This document shows positions 11,801 to 23,221 of a stretch of DNA of 64,000 nucleotides, one piece after another. Each line of letters opens with the position of its first letter. The first letter of the stretch is position 1. This DNA comes from Amyelois transitella (lineage: Eukaryota; Arthropoda; Insecta; Lepidoptera; Pyralidae): contig NC_083531.1 in assembly GCF_032362555.1 (NCBI RefSeq), positions 2,046,001 through 2,110,000 on the forward strand, read 5' to 3'. The notes beneath the pieces were generated by a model, which searched no databases, had not been told where the DNA came from, and saw nothing but the letters and a program-made list of their open reading frames with translations. The position numbers were made by a program, and so were the translations under genes.

Positions 11801-14800
11801 CTTGCGGGGTAGACAAAGGCAGCAGTCTTGAAAGATGATATTTGTGGTATAAGGATAGAGAACTTTCACAAGGGACATAGTTTATAACAAAAGTAGTACA
11901 TGAGGCTTCCAAGGAAGGCAAGTGTGTGTTGGACGATGGTAGGCTAGCATATTGAAGTTTTAGGTGAACGATGGGCAGTGGTGGGCGATGGTGGGCGAGA
12001 GTGGGCGATGGTGAATTAGCAAATTGAAGCTACAAGTGGGCGGCGGGCAGTGGTGGGCTAGCGTTCTGCAGCTTCAGATAGGCGGTGGGCAGTGGTGGGC
12101 GAAGGTGGGCGAGGGTGAGCGAAGGGTGAGCGAAGGGTGAGCGAAGGGTGGGCTAGCATACTGAAGGTTCAGATGGCGGTGGGCAGTGATGGGCGAAGGT
12201 GGGCGAGGGTGAGCGAAGGGTGAGCGAAGGGTGAGCGAAGGGTGGGCTAGCATACTGAAGGTTCAGATGGCGGTGGGCAGTGATGGGCGAAGGTGGGCGA
12301 GGGTGAGCGAAGGGTGGCGAGGGTGGGCTAGCATACTGAAGGTTCAGATAGGCGGTGGGCAGTGGTGGGCGAAGGTGGGCGAGGGTGAGCGAAGGGTGGC
12401 GAGGGTGGGCTAGCATACTGAACCTACAGATAGGCGGTGGGCAGTGGTGGGCGAAGGTGGGCGAGGGTGAGCGAAGGGTGAGCGAAGGGTGGGCTAGCAT
12501 ACTGAAGCTTCAGATAGGCGGTGGGCAGTGGTGGGCGAAGGTGGGCATACCTGAGCATGGCGTTGCTGCATCGCAAGGCTAGCTCGAGCCCGTCCAGCCA
12601 GCAGTGGCCGGCCGCTTGCGACGGCGCTCTGAAGATCAGGTGGGCGGTGGGCAACGGCTGGACTACAGCTCCTGTCGACATAACAATTGCATAGCATTTC
12701 ATCATAGTAATGTTTAGACCAACTCTCAACATTGCGAGTGATATGTTTCTTTTATAACTATGTAACTACTATTTTCTTGTTACTGTGCAAATTTCTATGC
12801 AACAAAGATGTTACAAACAAACAAACAATCCATCAATCATTCATTCAAACAAACAAACAACCAAACAAACAATCTATCAATCAATCAATCAATCAATCAA
12901 CCAAACAAACAAACAATCAAACAATCAAACAACCAAACAACCAACCAACCAAACAACCAAACAATCAATCAACCAACCAAACAACTAAACAATCAACCAA
13001 ACAAACAAACAAACTCTCACCAATGGCCTCGTTGTGCGGCCCCCTGGGCGCCCAGATGCTCTGCTCCAGCGGGTGGTACAGCTTGAAGCAGAAGCCGTCC
13101 TTCTTGCTGGGCCGCTCGATCACCTGGCACGAGGTCAGCAGCACCGTGCCCACCCAGTGGCTGCTCTGTTAGTCAAGGCGGAAAAAAATAATTAATTATA
13201 TCCTACTACTTCCTACTATACTATTATAAAGGCGAAAGTTTGTATGGATGTTTGTTACTCTTTCACGCAAAAACTACTGAACCGATTACCATGAAATTTG
13301 GTATGTAGGTAGCTGAAGACCCAGAATAACACATAGGCTACTTTTTATCCCAGAGTTCCCGCGGGATTGATAGGGTTTCCATGCGGACGAAGTCGCGGGC
13401 GGCCTCTAGTATATAAAAAAAGTAGCAAGTGGAAAGATTTATCTAAATAAAAAAAAAACCATCTGTTAAAACAAATAAAATAGTTGTCCCTGCAGCCGTG
13501 TGTTTCCCGGCACTAATAGAAAAAAAAAAGGATAAGACCACTCCATATCTTTCCCATGGATGTCGTGTAAAGCGACTAAGGGAGAAAGGAATGTAACTTG
13601 GGATTCTTCTTGTGGATGACGGGCTAGCAACTTGTCACTTTGTGAATCTAAATAACATCATTAAGCCATACATCTGAATGTGGCCTTTCAGTATTTTCAA
13701 TACTGTCGGCTCTGTCTACCTCACAAGGGATAGTGACTCGTATGTAAATTGTACAGACTTACTTGTTTAAAATAAATATAACATTACTAGCTTTTATTCG
13801 CAGCTTCGTCCGCGGAATTTAGCGCCATGTACAAAAAGCGACGAATTCAGCGCCAACTTTAAGAGCATACAGGTTTTTCGCAAATCCCACGTTAACTATA
13901 GTTTTGCATTGTATTGTAATGTATTGCATTGTACCTTAGCTTTAGGGCTCTTATACAGCAGTAAAAGTCCCGGCTTCAGAACGCACCAGAGTTTCGTCCA
14001 TGACTTGAGTGAGCCGCGAACCTGGAAAAAAACATATTTTTTACAATCAGTTGAGCCAAAACTATTAGACAGAAGAAGCTTAAATATATTATTAACAGAT
14101 TTAGATTTGCCTGCTAATTCGTCCGCCTGAAACCTCTTAAAAATTTTAAGTTATTATCTTCTCCATCCTGGCTTTTAGTCCCGGTTGCATCCTCACCACT
14201 CTGGAGAGGCGCCCGGGGTATGCCTTTGACCTTGGATCCTGGATTAGGCGAGTCAAGTTTTTACACGAAGCGACTCCCGTCTGACCTCCGCAACCTTTGC
14301 AGATAAATCTAACCCGTATTGGATCGATCATGGTTACAAATCCAGTTTCCTGAACGTGCAGGTTTCCTTACAATGTTTTCCCAGCATCGGTTAGTATTCA
14401 AACTAATGTACATGACTTTCGAAAATAGTCATTACAACATGGCCGAGGTGGGATTCCAACCTGTGCCCGCCCAACCCACTCTCGCGCAAATAAACAAGGA
14501 GAACCGATCCCACGTAAATGGGACAAGGGAAGGGGGGAGGAAGATAACCTTCAGCCAATCAGCGAGCACCACAACAGAAGGATCCTCGATAGAATGCAGT
14601 AAAGCAGACGCGGCCCACTTTTTCTCTCACCTGTAGTGCTGCCTCTGCGCATTGTTACTCTCTCTCTTTCACTCATCATGGCATGTTCCCAGTTGCACCC
14701 TCTGCCTTTAAGCTTCGGGGCCTAGAGTTCGCTTTCCTACTTCTCTTTTTCCACTTCTTCCGATCTACTGCGTTTTAAGTTCTAAAACCCTTGGCACGCA

Positions 14801-17800
14801 TATCATCTTTCCCAAAGTCAGGAATTTCGTCAGACCTAGTAACTCTCTCTCCACTTGCAGAGACATGTGCTATGTATGAAAATGTATATTAACTATCCTT
14901 ATTACCTTCAGCCAATCAGAGAGAACCACAACAGAAGGATCCTCTATAGAATGCAGTAAAGCAGACGCGGCCCTCTTCTTCTCCCTCCTATAGTGCTGCG
15001 TCTGCGCATTGTTACTCTCTCTCTCTCTCTCTCTCATCATGGCATGTTGCCAGTTGCACCCTCTGCCTTTAATCTTCGGGGCCTAGAGTTCGCTTTCCTA
15101 CTTCTCTTTTTCCACTTCTTCCGAACTACTGCGTAACTCACTCTCCACTTGCAGAGCCCTGTGCTATGTATATTAACTAGACATAGTTATTACCTTCAGC
15201 CAATCAGAGAGAACCACAACAGAAGGGTCCTCTATGGAGTGCAATAGAGCAGAAGCGGCCCTCTTCTTCTCCCTCCTATAGTGCTGCGTCTGCGCATTGT
15301 TACTCTCTCTCTCTCTCTCTCTCATCATGGCATGTTGCCAGTTGCACCCTCTGCCTTTAATCTTCGGGGCCTAGAGTTCGCTTTCCTACTTCTCTTTTTC
15401 CACTTCTTCCGAACTACTGCGTAACTCACTCTCCACTTGCAGAGCCCTGTGCTATGTATATTAACTAGACATAGTTATTACCTTCAGCCAATCAGAGAGA
15501 ACCACAACAGAAGGGTCCTCTATGGAGTGCAATAGAGCAGAAGCGGCCCTCTTCTTCTCCCTCCTATAGTGCTGCGTCTGCGCATTGTTACTCTCTCTCT
15601 CTCTCTCTCATCATGGCATGTTCCCAGTTGCACCCTCTGCTATTAAGCTTCGGGGCCTGGGATCAGCTTTCCTACTTCTATTTCCACTTCTTCCGATCTA
15701 CCGCGTCTTTATTCCTTAGACCCTTGGGACTAATATCATCTTTCGCGACGTCAAGTCAGGGTTTTCGTCAGACTAAGTCACTCCTTCTCTACTTGCAGAC
15801 CTGTGTTATGTATCAAAACTAGCGACACGCCCCGGCTTCGCACGGGTGCAAAATTATAAATGTTATTATACATAACAACCTTCCTCTTGAATCACTCTAC
15901 CTGTTACAAAAAACCGCATCAAAATCCGTTGCGTAATTTGAAAGATAATTGCATACAGACAAATAGACTAAAATTGCGACTTTGTTTTATACTATGTAAT
16001 GATGTATATAAACTATCGTAATTACCTTCAGCCAATCAGAGAGAACCACAACAGAAGGATCCTCTATAGAATGCAGTAAAGCAGAAGCGGCCCTCTTCTT
16101 CTCCCTCCTATAGTGCTGCCTCTGCGCCTTGTAACTCTCTTTTCTGGAGAGAGCTGTGCTCGGCGTTCGCGAAATACCGCCAACCGCTGTTTCGGAAGAC
16201 TGGAAACACGATCCATACATACATACATACACACATATCAATTCTATCATTAAGCCAAATAGCTGAGCGTGGCCCTGTCAGTCTTTTCAAGACTGTTGGC
16301 TCTGTCTTCCCCACAAGGGATATAGACGTGACCATATGTATGTATGTATACATATAATCACGTTCATATCCCCTAAGGGGTACACAGAGCCAACAGTCTT
16401 GAAAAGACTGATAAGCCACGTTCAGCTATTTGGATTAAATTGAGAAATTCAAATAGTGACAGGTTGCTAGCCTATCGCCTTAACAAAAAATTATCCCAAG
16501 TTCATAAGCCTATCCCTTAGTCGCCTTTTACGACATCCATGGGATTGAGATGGAGTTGAAAGAAAGAAAAATCGTTTATTTGGTACATTAACAAAATATA
16601 AATTGGAATTAGTGAATTTTAAATTACATGCATGCATGCACCAAAAACGGCCCATGAAATGAGTTGTACTATTCTTCTTCTTTTTTTATGGGTGCCGGGA
16701 ACCACACGGCTACAGGGACACTTTTTTTTTTAATTGTTCTATTCTTTTCTTAACGTTATTCTTTTTTGTCGCATTTTTGAACTTTTCCAGCATTCCACGG
16801 GGAACAACTCACCTTGTCCGAGGAAGTGCCGTCCGGCGGATGGTCGCGGCCGTCGCCGGAGGCCGGAGTCACCACCGCACCCGGGGAGCGGGGGGGCGGC
16901 GTGAGGGTCGGCTCGCCTGGATAACATTGCACACTTTTTCTTTTTCCTCAGAAAACAAATGGCGCTTTTTTTGCGAGGCTAACTCAATCTGTTTAATTTG
17001 TCCCGTGTATAATGTTGTTAATGTTAATGGTTTTTTCCTCAGAAAACAAATGGCGCTTTTTTTCGAGGCTAACTCAATCTGTATAATATGTCCCGTGTAT
17101 AATGTTGTTAATGGTAATGTTTTTTTCCTCAGAAAACAAATGGCGCTTTTTTTGCGAGGCTAACTCAATCTGTGTAATTTGTCCCGTGTATAATGTTGTT
17201 AATGTTAATGATGTTTTTTTCCTCAGAAAACAAATGGCGCGGAATGATTCGTCATCACTTGACATACATATATATGATCACGTCTATATCCCTTGCGGGG
17301 TAGACAGAGCTTGAAAAGACTGATAGGCCACGTTCAGCTATTTATCTCTTAATACATACATACATATAATCATGTCTATATCCCTTGCGGGGTAGACCTC
17401 TGTCGGCCTATCAGTCTTTACAAGACTGTTGGCTCTCCAACAGTGTTGTAAAGACTGATAGGCCACGTTCAGCTATTTGGCTTTAAGATAGAATTGAGAT
17501 TCAAATGGTGACAGGTTGCTAGTCCATCGCCTGAAAAAATAATCCCAAGTTTGTAAGCCTATCCCTTAGTCGCCTTATACGACATCCATGGGAAAGAGAT
17601 GGAGTGGTCCTATTCTATTTTGTACTGGTGCCGGGAACCACATTATAAATGCGAAAGTTAGTGAGTATGTCAGGATGTCAGTACAGTATGGATGTTTGTT
17701 AAAGAGTAACAACACAACCACAGTCACGCAAAAACTACTGAACCGATAACGATGAAATTTGATATGTGGGTAGCTGAAGAGCACATAGGCTACTTTTTAT

Positions 17801-20800
17801 CCCATAGTTCCCGCGGGATTGATAGGGTTTCCATGCGGACGAAGACGCGAGCGGCCTCTATTAATAAATATTTCTTCTAAGTATTTTTAGTACCTTATGT
17901 ACTCCGGTGGGGATATAAACTGTTACATACATACATAGTCACGTCTATATCCCTTGCGGGGTAGACAGAGCCAACAGTCTTGCAAAGACTGAATGGCCAC
18001 GTTCAACTATTTGTGTAAATGATAGAATTGAGATTCAAGTACTGACAGGTTGCTAGTCCATCGCCTAAAAAAAGAATCCCAAGTTTGTAAGCCTATCCCA
18101 TAGTCACCTTTTACGACATCCACGGGAAAGAGATGGAGTGGTCCTATTCTTTCTGTACTGGTGCCGGGAACCACACGGCACATATAAACTGTTATTCTAA
18201 GTATTTTAGTGCCTTAACTGTGGTGAGTATAAACTTAAGTGATGAGTTAACTTAACCCACTTACCGTAAGCGGTGGTACTGGGCGGTGTGGCCGGCGCCG
18301 TCGAAGGAAGGCTGACGTTCAGGGGCGGATTGTGCTTCTGTAAATGTCAAAAAATATCTGATATAAAAAAAAAAATCTAGATGACAGCTCTATACAATAG
18401 CAACTCTATGAACGAACACAATACGGGGTACCTACGCTATTTGGAAATAAATTTATAAGTATGTAAACATATAACCGTTTGAAGCTACTTTCACGCGAAT
18501 ATTTTATTTTTAGCCTCGGGTCTTAAAATATCTCCATATATAAAATAAATTAAAAATAAATTGTGACGTGTGGTTCCCGGCACCGATAGAAAAAAGAATA
18601 GGACGACTCCATCTCTTAAATGGTTGCCAGCCGATCGCCTTAAAGAAAAATCCCAAGTTAAAATCTCTTAGTCGCCTTTTACGACATCCATGGGAAAGAG
18701 ATGGAGTGGTCCTATTCTTTTTTTGATATTCGTGCCGAATACTACACGGCCTCAACATTGGTTCATATATACGTACTTAATATTAAAATCTTTAATTTTA
18801 TACTAAACTAGTACTAAATAAATACACTGACCTTTCCAATATAATTCGGCGTGGAAGTATGGAACTGCACGGCGTCCGCCCTCAGCGCAGGCGACGACGG
18901 GGTAGTGGAGGGGGAGGAGGGCTCGACTACTGGGGAAGAACTCATACTGTCAGTACATTTCGCTACCCCCTTATAGGGCACTACTACTACATTAGACGAC
19001 GAACTGTGCCTGTGGTGGCGTTTTGACACTGGCGACTTTGCCACATTCGATGACGACAAACTGATTTCTTTTTTCAGAGACGACGTTCTATATTTGAAAA
19101 ATTCGTGTTTTGGCGGCGAAACGCGGACAGGGGAAGGGTTGGACAAAGGGGAAAGGGAGACTGGCGAGTTTGGAGTATCAATTTTGATGTTCTAAAAATT
19201 AAATTTTGTAAATGGAATGATTATAACATTTTTTGTTTGTTTGGAAGGTTGTGGAATGTTCTAGATATATTAGGAAGGAAAGGTTAGTAATCGCTTCTCC
19301 TGTAACAGAAAATGGAAACATTTCTATAACATCACTCATGAAAATATAATATAATTAAAAAATAAAATTCTATATGTAATATTCGTCTTTTGTCTTATAC
19401 TATTAAATCATGTCCTTATCTAAAAATGAATTTTATTAATTTTATTTAACATTATTATAATACTTAGGAAATGTATATATAATGAACAAGTTCGCAAATG
19501 TCCAAATTTAGTGTACACAGCCCAATCATGTACAATGAGTCATTAACATAAATTTACCTTTATTTCACACCCTATTTACACACCTTTACTCGCCCCCAAT
19601 TTCTACCCTTTAATTTTTTTAACAGTTTCTTTGTTGAAACATAAAATCGACTAAAATCCTTTGACTGACACACGTCAAACTTTAACAACCACCTTTTAAC
19701 TTGTTGGTTAAACATGGAGAAACCTGATATGTAAACATGATTACTATTATGATAAAAAGTAACAATTTTATCATCCGTGTGAGTCATGTTTATATCAATG
19801 ATATAACTTTATATTATCACACGTTCAAATACTCATATTAAACGTGACTAATGCATTGGGAATTTTCACCATCACCCCAAAAAAGTTCAGTTAAATGTAC
19901 ATATCTATGTATGAAGGAACAAGGGTGAAAATTAAAATTTGGACATCAGCTTTAGGTATGTATGTAACCATTATATATATAAAGATGTCCAAATTTCAAC
20001 TTTGTAGGTTTAGGCTGGGCGTTGATGAATAGTCATCCTTGTTCTTTTATTGTAAGACTAGCTGTGCCCGCGACTTCGTCCGCGTGGAATAGTTATTTTG
20101 GCCATCATTGAAGCCCTCAAGGATGAATAATTTTCCTCGTTTTTTTTTTCACATATTCTATTATTCCTTTACTCCTTATAGTTGCAGCGTGATGTTATTT
20201 AGCCTAAAGCCTTCCTCGATAAATGGTCTATTTAACGCAAAAAGAATTTCTCAATTCGAACCAGTAGTTCTTGAGATTAGCGCGTTCAAACAAACAAACT
20301 CTTCAGTTTTATAATATTAGTATAGATAGTCCCTCAAGATTCGAAAAGTGACAGTTTGCTAGCAAATTGCCTAAAAGAAGAATCCCAAGTTTATAAGCTT
20401 TGATGCGATAAAATTTCGTTATTGTTAACACAAAAACAATATTTACAAATATTTTCAGAATTTAAACAAATCCAAAACAATTTTATCAAAGAGATTGTTA
20501 ATTTATGATATCATACAACACACCCTTGGCATGTTTCCAACGTACCTACGTAAACTATTATTTTGTTTTGCAGGTGTCTAAATATTTGTAAATGTACATA
20601 ATATATATATGCTTCACTTAGTAGAAATTCTAGCTTTATCTAAAGTTTTTGTAAACTACAATGAACTTGGTTTAAAATTTTTGAAACGAATTCTTAGACT
20701 ATGCTCAAAAATATATGCAAACTAATCCACCTGTGTAAACCGCGTTCAAATCCGTCTAGTAGTTTCGAAGTTATAACGTACCAGACAAACAGACAAAAAT

Positions 20801-22403
20801 TGCAAAAATTGTTTTCTTTTTGTTACTGTTACTCTTCCATAATCGCCCCCTATCCATTTTTTTTAATATTTAATGTACAGACACTCCATTTGTACGGTCT
20901 CCTTATACGTTTGGCAGTTGATATGTTGAGCAGGCCTGATAAGTATTATCAGTGCACAGCGTCCCAATCAATCTTAGCGGGATTTCTTATCTGTCATCAT
21001 TGAGGGTAGCTTATCTATTACAAGCATATTTTAGTACTATTGCTGTAGAGACAGATTTAACATCTAAAGAATGAAACATCTAAAAAATGGACTAAGATTT
21101 TAAACTCTTTGTAAACTTGGGATTCTTCTTTTAGCTAATGGGCAACCTGTCATTATTTTAATTTCAATTCTCTCTTCAACACGGCAGCTGTCCCCTAAAG
21201 GAAAAAAATATTCAAAAGAAAATTTTGGAAGTAAATATATATTTTACTTTAACCCTCAGGGACCTGACGCTGCACATATAATAATAGAATGACTCAAAAA
21301 CTTTATATTAGTACCTACTTTACAACTTTTGTATACAGGAAAAGATAAAACAGATATATTGCACAGCATATAGTATCAGTATGAACTCAGCCTTACAAAC
21401 ATTTTAAAATTAATGTGTGACACATTAAATTCTTTCTCCAACTCAATCTGTCTCTGTGGTGCAATGGTAATGTGTGTGCTTTAACTCACAAGGTCGTGAA
21501 TACAATGACCAGGTCATAAGAAAAATTATAATTTTTAACTACAACTTCTTATAGGCGGTGGGCTAGAAGGTATCAATATTTAAATCTCCAGTTTAATTTT
21601 TAATCACAATTCCATCATTAAGCCATACAGCTGAATGTGGCTTTTCAGTTTTTTTGAGGACTGTTGGCTCAGTCTACCTCAAGGGATATAGACGTGTTTA
21701 ATGTATGCCTATTACCGTGTGGGCCTTGTTTAATTGCTATGATACACCAATAAAAAATCTTGCCCTTATTAAGACACTTATCACATTCTAGTCTAGCTGT
21801 ATGCATGCATAATTGCGTGACCCACAATTTGGGTGCTAATCATGCCTAATTTTTATGTTGCCTATTCTTCATTGCAAACAACCAATCGAAAAATTGCTGT
21901 TGGTAATTTCTGCCTTTGAAAGAATACAAATTTCAAACATTTTTTTACCATTTTATTTTATATAAACTTACCACCCTGGCTTACTGTGGGAATTTTACCC
22001 CAATTTACCCTCCTGAAGGTCTATTCCCTGCCAAATTTGGACAAAATCAAGTCTGTTTTTGAGTTAATTCATTACAATCAAAAATACACATTACATCTGA
22101 ATATTTCTTATCAAGAACTATGAATGAAACTGAAAAACTGATGCAATTATTCTATTTACATTCTAAGTGTAAAAATATTCACAAAAATATGAAATGCAAC
22201 TCATACCCTGAAAACAGTAGGTGTATATCCAATTAGTTTCTGTTTAGTATCTATATTGAGTAAGTGTTGACCCATTAAACAAACACTGTAATTCAATTAA
22301 AGAAAAACACCTACAGAGCAAGAGTTATATAGTTTCAAGCAGTAAATATGGAGCAAAATTTGTACGTACATTCAACTGTAGATGCTCCTGAAGAATCGCT
22401 CAT
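8864..22403 (-). CDS. ORP5/ORP8-type oxysterol-binding-protein-related protein, 5' part (13 exons)
   Basis: Exons in transcription order: 22403-22366, 22285-22207, 19191-18832, 18337-18265, 16916-16813, 16199-16026, 14021-13935, 13165-13021, 12671-12551, 11759-11662, 10917-10297, 9971-9836, 8946-8864. All have GT/AG borders and every join is phase-compatible, giving about 706 residues with no stop. The start is MSDSSGAS at 22403. A Ser/Pro-rich N-terminus leads to a basic helix (REKKRAA) and SDWLK, then a full PH domain over four exons: VRGSLKSWTKLWCVLKPG, VGTVLLTSCQVIERPSKKDG, FCFKLYHPLEQSIW, and CWLDGLELALRC at the C-terminal helix. This order and wording match the PH domain of vertebrate ORP5/ORP8, which tether ER to plasma membrane and exchange phosphatidylserine for PI4P. 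After the PH domain come a Ser/Lys-rich disordered stretch and (tentatively) the 8946 exon. The sterol/PS-transfer domain (EQVSHHPP motif) and the C-terminal membrane anchor are not in the window. The first two exons and the last are the least certain; exon 1 uses the second of two overlapping donors (GTACGTAC). Confidence 0.85.
9080..9345 (+). mobile_element. SINE-A, near full length
   Basis: One of the best-preserved copies, tail ggaccatatgtatgtatg-like. Confidence 0.9.
9364..9622 (-). mobile_element. Helitron-like element, one end lost
   Basis: Starts ctagctctgctcgcgacttc; the TC end is missing after aacaaactcttcagct. Confidence 0.75.
11985..12550. repeat. GC-rich minisatellite derived from the adjacent PH exon
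   Basis: Imperfect units of about 70-95 bp built on 'aggcggtgggcagtggtggg' and 'gctagcatactgaag'. The array abuts the donor of exon 12671-12551. Its core resembles bases of that exon (ctgaagatcaggtgggcggt at 12628-12647). Read on the minus strand, the units repeat LPTAYLKLQ or LPTAYLNLQ next to the exon's own LPTAHLIFR. Confidence 0.85.
12814..13014. repeat. (CAAA/CAAT)n tetranucleotide run
   Basis: About 200 bases of mixed CAAA, CAAT and CCAA units in the ORP intron, ending only about 6 bases from the donor of exon 13165-13021. Confidence 0.95.
13215..13410 (+). mobile_element. Helitron-like element, second family
   Basis: actattataaaggcgaaagt to gcggacgaagtcgcgggcgg-cctctag. A sister copy at 17644-17862 is truncated where SINE-A abuts it. 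Confidence 0.7.
13496..13745 (+). mobile_element. SINE-A, diverged
   Basis: Head ccgtgtgtttcccggcac with many scattered differences; an older copy. Confidence 0.8.
14152..14475 (-). mobile_element. SINE-B in the ORP intron
   Basis: Reverse copy from 'cccggttgcatcctcaccac' to 'gtgggattccaacctgtgcc'. It abuts the duplicated exon array. Confidence 0.75.
14549..14659 (-). pseudogene. Broken copy of the ORP PH-entry exon
   Basis: The most diverged copy of the array. An in-frame TGA replaces the second Arg codon of HYRREKK, and the donor is weakened to GTTATC. This copy cannot encode a functional exon. Confidence 0.8.
14549..15607 (-). repeat. Tandem array of four partial copies of the ORP PH-entry exon
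   Basis: The 3' 111 bases of exon 16199-16026, plus its donor and intron start, recur at 15592-15482, 15304-15194, 15016-14906 and 14659-14549. Copies at 15.5, 15.2 and 14.9 kb keep an open frame ending in SDWLK|GTAAT. Spacing is 288 bp for the two closest pairs and 357 bp for the oldest. The duplicated unit starts inside the exon, so the real acceptor was not copied. Each copy is preceded by a (GA)n run and, where traced, an in-frame TGA, and no pyrimidine tract is visible. They may be unused exon relics, decoy donor sites, or alternative exons using an AG in the GA run. Confidence 0.8.
15819..15985 (-). mobile_element. Helitron-like fragment within the exon array
   Basis: ctagcgacacgccccggctt; it splits the array between the parent exon and its first copy. 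Confidence 0.6.
16204..16555. mobile_element. SINE-A pair next to ORP exon 16199-16026
   Basis: A forward 3' fragment (to 16348) and a reversed copy (16349-16555). The (CATA)n at 16206 touches the exon acceptor. Confidence 0.8.
16937..17245 (+). repeat. Minisatellite, about 98-bp unit, three copies plus a part
   Basis: Each unit has tttcctcagaaaacaaatgg, then 'gaggctaactcaatctg...tttgtcccgtgtat', which is the tail of SINE-C. The array lies in the ORP intron just upstream of exon 16916-16813. Confidence 0.9.
17262..17645 (-). mobile_element. SINE-A fragment plus rearranged copy
   Basis: A tail fragment (17262-17340), then a reversed copy in which a short inverted piece (cctatcagtctttacaagac) is inserted near 17410. 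Confidence 0.8.
17922..18185 (-). mobile_element. SINE-A, near full length
   Basis: Clean reversed copy about 80 bases beyond ORP exon 18337-18265. Confidence 0.9.
18563..18752. mobile_element. SINE-A head-to-head inverted remnants
   Basis: A forward head (18563-18615) is joined to a reversed 5' half (18616-18752), a fold-back arrangement. Confidence 0.75.
20058..20326 (-). mobile_element. Helitron-like element
   Basis: Reverse copy from ctagctgtgcccgcgacttc to attagtataga. Confidence 0.8.
21446..21515 (+). mobile_element. tRNA-like SINE head fragment
   Basis: Contains 'ctgtctctgtggtgcaatgg', related to the SINE-C head but diverged. Confidence 0.4.
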
Positions 22404-23221
22404 GAAAACGCCTTTCCTTCACGAAATGTCGATCATAATATGCCGACCGGCGAACAACATTACTAAAGCTATTGAGAAATAAGGTCACAGATATAAAACG
22501 CTACACGAATTTAATGTCTATCAAATAGCCGCTCGCAGAAATCTAGGAAGACGTCGTATCCAAATAAAAGTCATTGGATAAATGATACCTTATCAATCAA
22601 AGCCAAAACACACCGATTTTACACAGTTAAAGATACACAAATTTAAGTTCGGTTGAATTTTATTCGCAAAATAAACACTCCGTCGTATGATTTCAAACGT
22701 TCGTTAGTTCGGGATTGTGTCGTAATTGTGGTTTATTGGAAAATAAGCTTTGATTGAAGATTGAATAGAAAATATCCCTTCAATTTTCTGACAGACGACA
22801 TGACAGTTCGTATCGTAGGTAACGTACCTACTTTTCTTTAACGAATAGTGTTGCTCTTCAACAGTCCATTAACAACAGTCTATCGATAACAGTTGTATCA
22901 ATACTATAGGCTATTTGACTGTATTAAAAATATACATTTCTTTTATGTCATCAGTCTTAATATTATTTTTTTGGAGCGATTTGTAATAACGCGAGATAAA
23001 AATATTGCATTATTTAAACAAAATCCGTCTCAGAAAATTAGGTTTTTATATGCAGCTGTCACGTGACTAAAAACGAACGTGATTGGCTATTTCTATTATG
23101 ACGTCAATTATCCATAAACAGACTGTCGATCGTACCGTTCCTTAGTGTTCGCTATTATTTTTCAAAATTTTTATAAGTGTTTGATCGCTCAGGATTACTC
23201 AGATAACATGGATATTTAATA
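22404..23221. promoter_or_regulatory. Divergent promoter region between the ORP and ZAD zinc-finger genes
   Basis: About 0.8 kb separates the two start codons, which point away from each other. It holds a DRE-like TATCGATA at 22881-22888, a palindromic GTCACGTGAC (E-box, CLEAR-like) at 23058-23067, and a perfect CRE palindrome TGACGTCA at 23099-23106. These are sequence matches only; transcription starts are unknown. Confidence 0.5.

Larger units (their letters stand above)
19200..22200. other. ORP intron, repeats only
   Basis: AT-rich. Besides the Helitron copy there are weak SINE-A pieces (20330-20400, 21560-21710) and a retroelement-like scrap near 20730-20800. Confidence 0.55.

Noticed and set aside
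12153..12732. Open frames of 100 or more residues in the GC-rich repeat
   Set aside because: They are products of the tandem repeat; only the part within 12671-12551 is a real exon.
15004..15310. CRISPR-like spacing of 288-bp repeats
   Set aside because: Repeat units are long, carry a coding exon fragment and sit in a eukaryotic intron.
20701..21003. 100-residue plus-strand open frame
   Set aside because: Starts in Helitron-like or retroelement-like sequence (cgcgttcaaatccgtctagt) and has no splice or protein support.
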